Assembly (NCBI GenBank): GCA_907165065.1
Contig: OU015530.1
Span: forward strand, 44,022,965-44,086,964
Source of the DNA: Caprimulgus europaeus
Taxonomy: Eukaryota > Chordata > Aves > Caprimulgiformes > Caprimulgidae
Reading direction: 5' to 3'
Length of the DNA: 64,000 nucleotides
How positions within the stretch are numbered: the first letter of the stretch is position 1; every line of letters begins with the position of its first letter. The notes under the pieces were generated by a model, which was given only the letters and a program-made list of their open reading frames with translations, was not told the DNA's origin and ran no database searches. Below, piece by piece: positions 46,224 to 60,188 of this stretch. Both the position numbers and the translations under genes were made by a program.

Positions 46224-46799
46224 GTAAGTAGCTGAGGTCAGCATTTATAAACCAGGAACACTACTTCTCCTTTCTAGCACTTAAACTTTACCATATTTGA
46301 ACTACACCACCTCTTTTAGCTAGAGCATCCAATCCTGCCTTAAAGCAAATCATGCATTCTCTGAAACTTGTACTATCTTGACTCTGATACTGTGGGATGG
46401 CAGCTGTTCTCTCTCATTTAAGCAACTGTTCACTTGGAGATATTAAGCAGCTTCCATCTGGCTGGAAGTGCCCACTAGAAACCCAGTTTAAACAAGGAAT
46501 TAAAAACTGCTTTCCTCAATAGGCCACTTGAATTCAAAGTGAAAAAAGTCATCTACCAATTCACGAAGCATTTTGAAATGAGACTTGTTAAGGAAACTGC
46601 AGAACATGTAACACAGATAAGTGAACAGAAGCAGGTTAATAATGCACACCTAATTAAAAATTTGCTTAATTTAGGAGGGCTGGTAATGGCTGTATAGAGG
46701 ATCAGGGTTCCTTTAGGTCAGCATCCCACTACCCATGTAACATGAATTGCAGTTAGTTCAGGATTCCAGTGTTCTATGCGGTCTAAGAAAGACTGAGAG

Positions 46800-46821
46800 A
46801 AAACAAACAAACAAACAAACC
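46800..46821 (+). repeat. (AAAC)n microsatellite
   Basis: Five AAAC units in a row beginning at 46800. Confidence 0.9.
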
Positions 46822-47198
46822 AGATCTGAAGGGGACTTTGACACAGTCTGAAACAGAAATTTGGGACTAATCAGGTATAAGTGTCACAAATTATCCTTTC
46901 TGTTTAAGCTGCCTTGTCTCCAATGAAGACAGTTTTCATGGACAAGTAATACAAAATGTGTTTAGAAGAAATTTCTGCATCTTTTCTTATGGAGCTATTG
47001 AAAATCTTCAGTAGTGTTGGGGAAGTGGCCAAAGCAGTAGGAAAGGAGGCAAATACTCAAGTGTCCAAAATAAAATTTTATCCATTGTGGCCACAGTCAG
47101 GTCGCAGTTCTGTGAAGCCAGTAACAAGAGGAACAGACAACAGGAGCTGTATGTGCGGGTGCAGCTCCCATCGGTTTCTTATCTTGTGATCAGGTCAG

Positions 47199-47951
47199 AT
47201 GGGATTCTCAGGCTGTTTTGGTTCCCAGAGTCGGAATGGCAATACAAGAAAGAGCATTCACAATGTAAGAATTAATCAAGAGCAGTACCATGGACTTTGT
47301 TACGAAGGACAGCAGGCCAAAGCCCTGCACAGCTTCTTCCTACCTGTAAATTTGCTCTTGTTTCCACCGACCAGCAGAAAATGTACCTGTTGGCAAATCC
47401 GGCAGCGAGGCTGCAGCAGCTCCGTGGCTCCAGGTCCAACCTGCAGTGAGCCTAAGCATGTGCACACACCCCCCCGAGTATACAGCACCCATCCACACAC
47501 ACTGAGCATCACAGAAAACAGCACTTGGGGAAACACAGCCTCCTCCCCTTCGCCCTCCCGCGGCTCAGAATGGAGGCCAGCAGTGGGGAGTGCAGACACA
47601 GCTACAACCCCCACCCCTCCGGCCGCTGGACTCCCGCACGCAGCCTCCCCAGCAGCTGCCCCTGGATCTCCGCTCTCTCCTGCTGCTGCCCCAGGCCTGC
47701 CCTGCTCCAGCCGCTGCCGCAAACCTCCTCCCCTTTGCACACACCCCTGCCATGGATCCCTCCAGTCACCCGCCTTAGACAACCCAGTCTACCTTGTAAC
47801 TGGCCCTTGGATCCTCTTGTCTCCAGTTGCTTCCCTCATAGATGGAGACACAGACACACACAGAGCCCAACCTCTCTGTCAATGCCCCCCTCCCACTTCA
47901 CGAAAACCATGCTCCTTCTGCCCTCAGATGGAGAGTAAAAGGGACTTTTAG
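47199..47951 (+). other. GC-rich block with 250-codon open frame, probably not a gene
   Basis: From about 47380 to 47930 the DNA is GC-rich with Pro/Ser/Ala-rich open frames in several frames on both strands, the longest 250 codons on the plus strand. No domain, signal peptide or splice-flanked segment is recognised and the composition (PSPSRGSEWRPAVGSADT) resembles translation of a C-rich repeat. It lies between the presumed CCDC7-like exons and the ITGB1 3' end. It could be a terminal exon or 3' UTR of the plus-strand gene, or an unrecognised LTR fragment. Confidence 0.3.
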
Positions 47952-48474
47952 AACAGATCCCCATAGCTTCTCAGGATAACCCGAGGTATTGACAGCTAAA
48001 AAAAATAAAATCATACATTCCTAAAGTATATTAATGGAATATGTATTTAATTACAGAGTGGTTTTGATAATCTATCTAGAACATTATACCCTTAAAAAAA
48101 CTTGGAAGACTTGATTGTCCTGCAAAATGCAGTAATTTTTCTCATTGGTCATGTGTTGTGAAACAGTATTAACCAGAGTCCATTTGCTGGAACAGTTAAA
48201 CTGCAGAACTTCTTCAGCACATGTGCGAGTGAAAGTCTGGGGCTTCACATCAATGGCCACTGTATGTAACACGGAGCACTGTGCTGCACCTCGGCCTTTG
48301 TGCACTTCACACCACAGCTAATGTTTGCTACCCAAGATCCCTTCTGCTTAACTTGTCCCAGATTTGATCAAAAGGACGTATTTGGTATTGGTACAATGTC
48401 TTTTACCTCTTGCCCAGACACAGTTCTCACATTTTTTGAATAGTATCAACTTCTGCAAGATAAAGAGACAAGAT

Positions 48475-49637
48475 TTAAGTATTTTAAGGTACTTTTATTT
48501 AATAAATAACTTCAGTAATAGCACTGTAAAAAGTGAACATCTGTTAAAATAAAAAGGCACTTAAAACAAGAATATGACTATGACGCAGTTTGAATGGTCA
48601 AAGGCAAATATACATGGCACATGTTGAGAATGATGCGTGACTCCCGTCACATGACAAACTACGCAATCTTAGCTACAGGGTAAAGGCAAATTTACAGCTA
48701 AGACTGCCCAAAAACAAAAGAAAAAAAAAAAGCTTGTGTTGATACAAAAATATTACAAAAAGAATCGCAACCAAATACATTAAAAAGATTAGAAAGGTGA
48801 CAAAGCACCAGGCTTTAAACCAAGGAAACATTACAGAATAAAGACACAGTATGACGTAAGGCCCTTGTGTGTTTTGAGGATGTCTTGGTAAGGTACTTCA
48901 CGATACTGCCACCCAGGGCTTGGATTTACAAAGAGAAACTAAGCAAGTTACCAGTCAGTAACTTTTTCAGTAATGGCACGTGCTTTAAAGCTATTTTTTC
49001 CTTCTTTACATTCTTCTCAAACCCTTTCATTTTAACCATAACCTGGCAATAAGCAACTTAAAAATAAGTATGTACACACCTTTCAGTCTTCTACACTGCT
49101 CACTTCCAGCTTACACAACTTACCATATACTTAACCATATGTCTAGCAAGTAGAAGACCAATTAACCACCAGCTCCATGCTACATGAGTTTAATTATACC
49201 TGCAAACTCAAGCCCTGAATTCCCTGTAAAGCTAAGAAGTTTAACACTAAATGGCTAGGCAGAGCCCTCATGCTGATTGCTTTAACCATTTCCCTCCCGG
49301 TCGTGCCACAGCAGTATCACACCCTGCAGAAGACCTGGATTCACAGCACGAGAGTGGAAAAGGTCAAAAAGGCACCATGTGACCTTAGCTGACTAGGCTA
49401 CACAGTCTCAAGTGTTTTTTTTTGTCAGACCCCTGGCACTGATTGCTTTTATTTGGAAAAAAAATAAAAATAATAAAATAAAAAATTACATATGGTACAT
49501 TTTCAAAACCTGCACAGGAAAACAAACCTATATGTAATGAATTAGTAAAATCACTGCAGTTTGTCCTAAATCTATCTTACTGTGACTACGAAAATTGCTA
49601 TGCTGCATACAGTGTTGTGAAGTTATACAAGCAGTGT
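48475..49637 (-). other. ITGB1: ITGB1 3' untranslated region
   Basis: This follows directly after the beta-1A stop codon. It is AT-rich and free of repeats recognised by eye, with several A/T-runs near 48720-48735 and 49430-49490. Length (about 1.16 kb) agrees with the known ITGB1 3' UTR. When the beta-1D exon is used, this exon becomes entirely untranslated. Confidence 0.75.
48494..48499 (-). terminator. ITGB1: ITGB1 polyadenylation signal AATAAA
   Basis: TTTATT on the plus strand equals AATAAA on the minus strand. It lies about 1.14 kb after the stop codon, matching the size of the known ITGB1 3' UTR, so cleavage is expected some 15-25 bases further left, near 48475. Upstream auxiliary elements were not examined. 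Confidence 0.75.
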
Positions 49638-49703
49638 TCATTTTCCCTCATATTTAGGATTGACCACAGTTGTCACTGCACTCTTGTAAATAGGATTTTC
49701 ACC
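49638..49703 (-). CDS. ITGB1: ITGB1 terminal coding exon, beta-1A cytoplasmic tail
   Basis: After the acceptor (TTTTTCTAG) the exon encodes GENPIYKSAVTTVVNPKYEG plus a final K and TGA (stop at 49638-49640), 21 codons identical to the vertebrate beta-1A tail. It carries both NPxY motifs (NPIY and NPKY) and the TTVV stretch between them. These are the docking sites for talin (membrane-proximal) and kindlin (membrane-distal). The exon starts in phase 0 and joins the WDT end of the transmembrane exon. Confidence 0.98.
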   Translation of the reverse strand, partial: GENPIYKSAVTTVVNPKYEGK

Positions 49704-52700
49704 CTAGAAAAAGAAAAATATTTATATTAACATTTAAAGAGATTACAAAAGCATGGTGTTTGTCAGAAATGTAAAAATTAGCCTAAGAAATTAGCTTAAG
49801 AAATTACCTATTAATGTTTTGTTTGTACACACAAACAGCTTAAGTCAAACTATTTTTCCTACTCGCAACTTGAACAAAGGCATGCTCAGCTAATAAAGCA
49901 AAGGGTTAGGGCTTCATCCTGTTCAGTTTACACCACTGACTTCCTTCAGGGCTGCTCAGCCTCGTATGGTCATCTCAGGGCTGAGCCATCAGCTCGGGGG
50001 TCTGCAGCCCATTATACTTCTTAAAGAACAACAGAACTGTAAACAACATTTTTTGGAACCATGACTTGATCACAGACCACGTTCTGCTATTATAAATATT
50101 TAAATAGTTTATCTTGTATTGTATTTTAATTCTAGAAACAAAGTGGAAAGGCTTGTGCTATTTGGATAGTACAGTCATGACTTATATTGAACATTAAGTA
50201 CCTGTCATCCTAATTTTATTCCCACAGGTCTCCCCAACCCTCACATGCACAAAATGCACCATTAAAATTAAGAAACGTCTGTACTGCTGCAAATGCTGTA
50301 ATGAAAACATCATTTCTACTGATACGAGAAATGCCTAGAGAACAACTGCTTACAGCTCTCTTGCTGAGATTTGAAAACCTCTAAATTAAGCTTATTTTAA
50401 GCTTCCTTTGTTCCCAGGTTTCCTTTTATCTTAGTAAATATTATTCCTTTTATGGCATCCTTGCACACCTAAGATGAACAGCTTGAACTCAAAATTAATA
50501 GATAAATCTTAGCAGAAAGAAAGAGCTACCACTGGGACTCTGCCGATACAGCCTGGATCTGCAGTACTGTGCTCTTCATCACAACCTGAACTTCAGCCTA
50601 AATAAATGATGTTTACCAGTGTGAAGCCCTTCTGTGCATATACAAACAATCCCTGAGGAAATGCAGGACAGTGCACGTATCAGCCCGAGTGCCCTTCTGG
50701 CCAGAACTGTACCTGGCCTTCATCAGCACCAAGGGAATCTCTCTCCCTTTGAAGCTTCCTCCCCAATCTGAAATGGCCTATATAACCATATTAATTAATT
50801 TTATATAACCATATTAATTAATTTCTACTCTATTAAATTATACAGCATTTAAAATATTTCAGATTAAAACAATTTTTCCTACAGTAAAGTAAAGGAAATC
50901 CTCCCCCTAGACACACAAACACCATGTGTGTTGTCTTTTTTTCTGGGTCATAAACCTGGAAAATCAACTGGGAATACCCCAGGATGTGCCAAAAGGTGAC
51001 AAGGCAAGCAAGACACCAACTTGGGAGTGAAATTTTCATATCACAATTCCTGGAAAGTTTGTTGCCTTCTATCTGCAAGACCTGGCACAGGGCGAGTAAC
51101 TGGTCTACCCCAGCAACAGTAGCTGCTACTAAGGGAGACCATTTAGCTGGTGTACTGCTTTTCTGTCATGGTTCCTTTCACGGAAAAAAGGGTGTTTCTC
51201 CTTAAAGCCAGCTTCTCCATGTGCAAAGAGCAATGAGGCACATCCAGTCCCGCCTGGACCTGAGAGACTCCAGCCTCGTCTCTCAAGTCCAGCGGGAACC
51301 TGGACTGCTAGGCAATGGAAGTCAAGTTTCTCTGTTCACTCTTCTTGAGATTTCAGTCACTGTCATCCGGCACGAGGTGAAGGGGGAACTAGCTGTCCAG
51401 CACTGGCTGCACTGCACAAACACACAGTAACAGCAAGACACTTGTACCAGTTCCCAGGCCAGCTCTGTCTTGATTAAAAGTGTATCAGCTACTGGTTTGG
51501 AAAGGGATAGGGAGTTAAGATTTTTTTTTTTCTTTTAAAATATAATGGAAATACAGTGTTGTGGCTAATTCTCAGCCAAATTAATGCAAAATTACCCCCC
51601 TCCCCTCAATATTTTTAATAAAAACTTAGCTTTTTTATATAACATGAAACTGGAAAAACATTGAGGAATGAGGGATTTAACTTGTAAAGGAATTATCTCA
51701 TTATGCCTCAAAGTTCTTGGCAATGTACATTGTTTGTTTCCTCAACAAGTTTTAATGGAGAATTCTTAAAAATATAAATATAAGCCAGTGCAGTTTGTAA
51801 TGCAGAGAAAGTCTGTAAGCCCAATAGGCTGGATCACATGCAGACCAGAAGATACTGTACAGCTTTTCAACGGCAAGGCATTATGTAATACTTATCATAT
51901 GGTGCTTTTAACCTTCAACATTCTACAAAACAGACTACCCCCAGCACATCCAGGGAGGTATATGTTTACATTTTTTCATTTGTAAAAAAGAGATAACCTC
52001 TATCAGGTAGTGCAGGAATTGCTCCAGAGGTTAGAACTAAAACTTGGAAATTTGCAGGGTGCTGCTCATACACTTAATTTGAATTTGGCATCAGGTTTAA
52101 AATGCAATTTGCATAATAGGATTGTAAATTTTTACTATAATGCTTTTTCAAGATAAATCAGAATTAGAAATTTACATGCTCCTTATTTAGCATAAGTCCT
52201 ACTTACAAAGAAATTGAAACACTGTACTGTCTTGTACTTGCAGTTTATGTTCCCAAGAACTCTCAGAAGCACACAGTGGCATTTAGGTCACTGAATAAGG
52301 CACTTAATGAGGTGTCTCCCTAGTCAGCTGAGTGTCTCAGTTCCCATTTAGAAAAGGGAGGTTTAGTCACCACACTCAGAACTCTTCAGCTCAACCCAAC
52401 CTTACATTTGCTCAGCTAAACGGCTGATGAGCTGCAGCACAGGCGCCCAGTGGATTTCCAAGTCCTTCCCTGGTATCCTGCTGTTCGGCAGCCACAGCCC
52501 CGGCTTTTCCAGCCGTACTCAATCACCACGTCAAGCCAGGCCTGAGACAAGGTCTTCTACAGATAGCTTATCATTAAAGCTAACATGGAGGTAGTAAATG
52601 AATGTCCACTAGTCCAACATAACTCTCGCCTCACTTGGGCCCCTCACAGCTGGCACATGCTATGAACTTTCAGGGATCAGCAGCATTCCACATTTTTAAC

Positions 52701-55564
52701 TGGCCACTAAAACTTGGTATTCCAAATTTGCTGTCTTAGACAATACTCCTGTTTATAATAAACCCATTTTCTTTACTCCACTGCAGAGAATACACTGGTT
52801 TAAGCATGCAAAGTTAGGGAAAACACTTTTGCCACATGCCTCTATAAATGAAAACACCATGCACACTTAAACCAAAATAAACAGTAACAATAACTGTATA
52901 CATGAGATTGCACAAAAAACATTAAAATAAAGATGGAGATATTTTAAAAAATATCTTCATCAGAGAATAAAGAGCTGTGCTCTTGCAACAGTATTCATTT
53001 TCAGGAAGACTGGGCTGCTCAGAGGGTAACAGTTCAGTCTAGGGTTGCACAAAGATGAACCTATCATACAGGATGGCTGATTAACCTTCTTACTCCTTTT
53101 TTCTCCATGGACTTACTGTTTCAACAGTCACCTAAACTACCTTTATAGTGGGTTTAAGTCCTAAGTCACTGCAAGAAACTGCACTCTAGAATATTTAAAC
53201 TCATCCACATATATTGCTCAAGAGCTGGTTCTTACCATTTTCAGCTCTCATTAATATGCATCATTATTTTACAGTAATATTAAACAAGTCATCTGTCAAC
53301 CTGTAAATACAGCAACTGCATCAGAGGACAAAGCAAAGGCCAAGGTGAAGGGCGATGCAGAGGGCGTCACCTCCCAGGACTGGAAGGCAAGGGGAAAGCA
53401 GCCAGCCTTCTACTGGCACAAACCAAGCCAGGCAGGCAGTGAAGACTGGACGCAGCTTATTTTAGTGTGTAGGTATAACCTGGAAGAAACCTACTGCAGT
53501 TGAATTTTCTTGTAATGGGATTTCAGATTACTTTCCTGCCTTGGCAAGACAACACGAGACAACTCTTTCTTCATCTAAATGAAAGGTTTCTTTTACAATC
53601 TAAAAATCCCAGAAAATCTTAGTTACAGGGGAAAGAAGGATTTTCTCCTTTTACTTCCTCTATTCTGCCAATACTAATCTTCTTTTTGGTGGCCAATAAA
53701 GCTAAACCTACCTCCCCTCTCCCCAGAGAAGTTCTGATATTTCTATGAATACCAAAAAGGATAAAGTAATATTTAAACAAATACACTCTTTCATACTTTT
53801 AATCTTCACAGTGAGTGAAACAAAAAGGCAGAAGTCAATCCCTCCATTTACACAGTAGGAAAGCTTTCTGCAAGAAGCACATTTTGAGAAGAAATGGCAG
53901 CACTGAGGACATTAGATCCTGAAAGACTCATGGGGTAGAGAATGAGAGCACAGAATGGAGGTTACACAACATATGGTTTGTTAGATGCTTGTCCTGCATG
54001 CAACAGAAAGTACACAATTAAGTGAATAGCAGAAGAGAAGGTAACAGACACTTAACCAAATAAATTATGTGAAAAGTTAAAAAAGAACAAGAACTCAATA
54101 TCCTCCTCAGAAAAATCCGACTCTGAGAAGAAAAATGGAAAGCAGGTGAATGTGGTTGGTGTGGCAAGCAAAATGAACATTTTTACAATCAATTTTGGAC
54201 ACACTGGAAAGTGGAATGATTGCAAAGAGAAAAGGAAAGTATACTTCATCAAGGAAAGGCTCAGCATGCTAGACAAGGTATTTGCAATTTTTGTCACAGT
54301 GGTGACAGGTAAGAGCTTAAATACTCTTAATTCCTGCTCTCTCCCCTCATTTTTCCTTTAAAAAAAATCTTCTGAATATAACACTGAAAAAGAGAGACAG
54401 CAGACAGAATAAAATGAGAGATACAGATCCTTTCCTTCCACTGGCTCCTGAAAAAAGCCCTTGGGTATTTAAAGGGATGTGCTGCCTTCCCAACTTCCTT
54501 ATTCCCCTCCCGCTAATCTGATCTCTGTACTTATTATCTCTCAACAATCTTCTGACATCCACTCCCCATCTCATCCTCCCTTTCTCATTCCTTCCCCAGG
54601 GATCCCAGGGAAGGAGCACACCTAAAGCACTGAAGAAAGTGCAACCTCAAAGTCTACAGAAGAATCTATCCATCACTTCTGTTTTACTGACTTGCTCCTC
54701 TGGATACTGCTGTTTCTCTTTGCATGTTGGGTGTTAAGAGAACCAAAGTCAGCATTTCCAAACAGAAATGAGGTGTTCAGGCAGAGTTTATGAGCCTAAG
54801 AAACTGGGGGTAAATGCAGCTAGAGGGAACAAAAACATTTCCTCCTCTCATATTAATGTTTTTTTTCTATGGAGATCCCCAAGCTGGCTGGGCTACAAGG
54901 ACTGTGATATTGCCAGTTTCGGTAGAAATAGGACGGAAAAAATAAGGTGCATATTTAATTATAAAGTCAGTAGAGTATATGCATTTCAGGCTTTAAATAC
55001 AGGCTTGTTCTTTACCAGGTTAATAAGCCCAAGCAGTTAAAAAAAAAAAAAAAATAGAAGAAAATCTGTAAGGCTCCTCTGAATGTTCCCAGAGTTATTC
55101 TAAAAAAACCCAGTGATATTTATAGTCTGGGATATCTAAGGAATATCTAAACTGGCTTTGCAAACATATCAACTTTAAGCAAACTGACTGTTGATTTGAG
55201 GAAACGGAAAACAAACTCTCCCCTGAACACTGTGTGTCTCCACAGTCCAAGGAGCTTCTTCAATCCTAACATCTGTTCTATTATATACCCACACATTTAT
55301 CCACCAAGAAGAAAAAAAAGAAAGGAAAAAAAGTAACTTGTAGAATAGTTTAAGCCAGTACTGGTGGTATTAGTAAGCAAGCAATCTTGCTGTCAAAACA
55401 AGTTAAAAATTTTCAAGCTGCATTCTTTAAAACCCCAGAATCAAAAGCAGCAGTAGATAAACTAAGCAAGACTCAAACTGTGATTAACTGACTGTGACAC
55501 AGAGTGAGTTTGAAGTGACATGCAAAGGAAAAAAAAAAGGAAGAAAATGAAAGAAGATACAAAC
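49704..55564 (-). other. ITGB1: ITGB1 intron between beta-1D and beta-1A exons
   Basis: A 5.9-kb intron. Its first part (55.50-55.56 kb) contains splicing-control-like motifs described separately. A 23-bp tandem duplication lies at 50779-50824. Otherwise AT-rich DNA; no coding segment or clear transposon recognised. Confidence 0.85.
50779..50824 (+). repeat. 23-bp tandem duplication in ITGB1 intron
   Basis: The unit TATATAACCATATTAATTAA plus TTT occurs twice in direct tandem, starting at 50779 and 50802. Confidence 0.95.
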
Positions 55565-55570
55565 TGAGAC
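55517..55570 (-). promoter_or_regulatory. ITGB1: Intronic splicing control region of the beta-1D exon (UGCAUG and pyrimidine tract)
   Basis: On the minus strand, just after the beta-1D exon, a pyrimidine-rich tract (TTCTTTCATTTTCTTCC and a T-run) is followed by TTTGCATGTCAC. The TGCATG at 55519-55524 is the RBFOX binding motif and stands about 41-47 bases past the exon, in the position where RBFOX promotes inclusion in muscle; the pyrimidine tract offers PTB sites that would repress the exon elsewhere. Motifs are directly visible; their function here is inferred from general knowledge of RBFOX and PTB. Confidence 0.6.
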
Positions 55571-55645
55571 TTAGAGACCAGCTTTACGTCCATAGTTTGG
55601 ATTCTTGAAATTGTTAATAGGGCTCTTGTATATTGGATTTTCTTG
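55565..55645 (-). CDS. ITGB1: ITGB1 alternative exon D, beta-1D cytoplasmic tail
   Basis: Behind the acceptor ACTTCAG the exon encodes QENPIYKSPINNFKNPNYGR plus KAGL and TAA (stop at 55571-55573), identical to the striated-muscle beta-1D tail of mammals. It keeps both NPxY motifs (NPIY, NPNY) but replaces the TTVV segment, which in mammals strengthens cytoskeletal binding. It joins in phase 0 to the WDT end of the transmembrane exon, as exon A does, and inclusion makes exon A untranslated. The donor is weak: TCA|GTTTGT gives 81 bases, the size I recall for the mammalian exon; TAA|GTCTCA would give 75. Confidence 0.93.
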
Positions 55646-58504
<2,859 letters not shown>

Positions 58505-58737
58505 CTGGGGTCTCTACCACGTGGACATTGGCTTCACCATTTGAGTTGACAGAGTATGTGAAGTAGAACCAGCAGTCATCCACATCCTTCTCTTTGCAGT
58601 GAGACAACGGGTCGGGCTGTCCAGGCTGCGGCAGCTTGTCCCGACTCTCTACCCGTGTCATGTTGAAATGCATGCATTCCTGAGAACATGTTTCCTTTTT
58701 TTCTCCCTTATCAAAAGCTCTGCATTGAACACAGTCC
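58505..58737 (-). CDS. ITGB1: ITGB1 exon, beta-tail domain
   Basis: The 233-base exon encodes [20 protein letters not shown], then [39 protein letters not shown] and NVHVVETP, the membrane-near beta-tail domain. Conserved cysteines stand where expected; NMT is a potential N-glycosylation site and is conserved in human as NIT. Differences from human (D for E at the start, VETP for VENP) are ordinary species differences. Phase: starts with one base (completing Lys), ends with one base (starting the Glu before CPSGP). Confidence 0.97.
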
Positions 58738-59965
58738 CTGTGGAAGTACAAATCAGAAGCAATGCTTTTTAATACAGTCACGAAAGATTTCTAACGTTTC
58801 ATCTAAAGAAATGTAAAGGAGAAAATGTGCAGAAATATCCCAACAAAACCAACCCTTCTGTCATAAAGGCTGGGAAAAAAATCAAGACAAGGCTTTTTAC
58901 TGGCCAGAACATTTATGTACCTTGTGATTAACAAAAGCTCCCTTTAATAAATTCCTTTTTCCCTGGATAACCCACAAGCTTCAAGGATAGAAAAAAACAA
59001 AAAAAAAATTACCTAAATCTCTAAAAGGAAACAAGGCTAAAACTTTTCAGTACCTCCACCTGGAAAATGAATACTCTCAGAGAAGGCAGTGTAGGAACAG
59101 AGTATTTACCGTGAAAGAGTATCCGAGAGACAGACAGGTCAAAAAGAACAAACCCAGTGACAAGCTTTACAGTTGGATATCCCTCTGAATAACTCAGAAA
59201 AAAGCAGACTGAGCAGGAACTTTATACTTAAGACTGTGTTGAGAGAAAGCTTAAAGTCAGCTGCACAAAGCAAGGAATAAGCTCAGCCACTAATCATAAA
59301 CTTATTTAAAAGTTTCCATGCAGAAAATGCTTCGTTTCTAAAAATCCTGATTTCCAAAGGCAGGGATGCAAATTTCACAGCACCACAGAGATCCATGTTT
59401 AGTTTTCGACTGTCAGGATACTCTGACTATTTCAGTAGTATTTTGAAATGGAAGTTTTAAGCAAAAAGCTTAGCTGAAGTTTTAACTACTCTGGATATTG
59501 CACACTACATGTCTACTTTTGTTACATTAATTTCAACAGGTCAAGATGATGGGACTTTACAGCTTGCCACATTATAGATCTATATTCCCTCCAGCTCTGC
59601 AGAAGGTTGGCTGTCAATAATTACACACGAAATAGGGGGCAGCTGCAACCTGCCCAAGTCAATCTGTACGGTTAAAACTGATTTAACCTCATGTATGCAT
59701 TTCCATTCCTAACACAAAAATGTGAGAGAAAGAAATTAAGAAACAGTTAGCCTACCTGTAAGCAATTAAACTACTGTCTTAATAATGCTTTGTTTGTAAT
59801 TACTGATTCCCACTCAACAACTTTTACTGTCTGAAGGGATGATAGGATACAATGTCCTTACATTTCAGGGTAGAAAAAAGCACAATATCAAAAGTCTCAT
59901 TTTAAAAATTCTGCACATGTAGATATCCCAAACTCAAATTGGGACTTGGTTTTCTAGGTACTTAC
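58738..59965 (-). other. ITGB1: ITGB1 intron, nothing recognised
   Basis: Ordinary AT-rich intron; no repeats or coding sequence recognised. Confidence 0.8.
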
Positions 59966-60188
59966 TTGTGCTCTGCACAGACACCGAGGCAAGTCTGACA
60001 CATTTCACACGTGGGGCCTTGGAATTTGGGATCGGTACAATTACAGGTGCCACATTCACAGGTTCCTCTTCCATTGCAGATCTGCCCATTAGATGCCATA
60101 CATGGGAGAGTATCCAAGGAACAGTCGCAGGCGCTACCAGTGAAGTTGGGGAAGCACTCGCACACTCTGCATTTGCAGATACCGTTTC
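59966..60188 (-). CDS. ITGB1: ITGB1 exon, I-EGF repeats 3-4
   Basis: The 223-base exon encodes [57 protein letters not shown] and [15 protein letters not shown], cysteine-rich integrin EGF-like modules that straighten when the receptor is activated. Cys spacing (CECGxCxC) is intact. The acceptor is AATGCACAG and the donor CACAA|GTAAGT. It starts with two bases that complete the Gly after LICG and ends with two bases of Lys. Confidence 0.97.

Noticed and set aside
55024-55056. A-run of about 17 bases as the tail of a processed pseudogene
   Set aside because: The sequence before it shows no coding or SINE similarity and no flanking duplication was seen.
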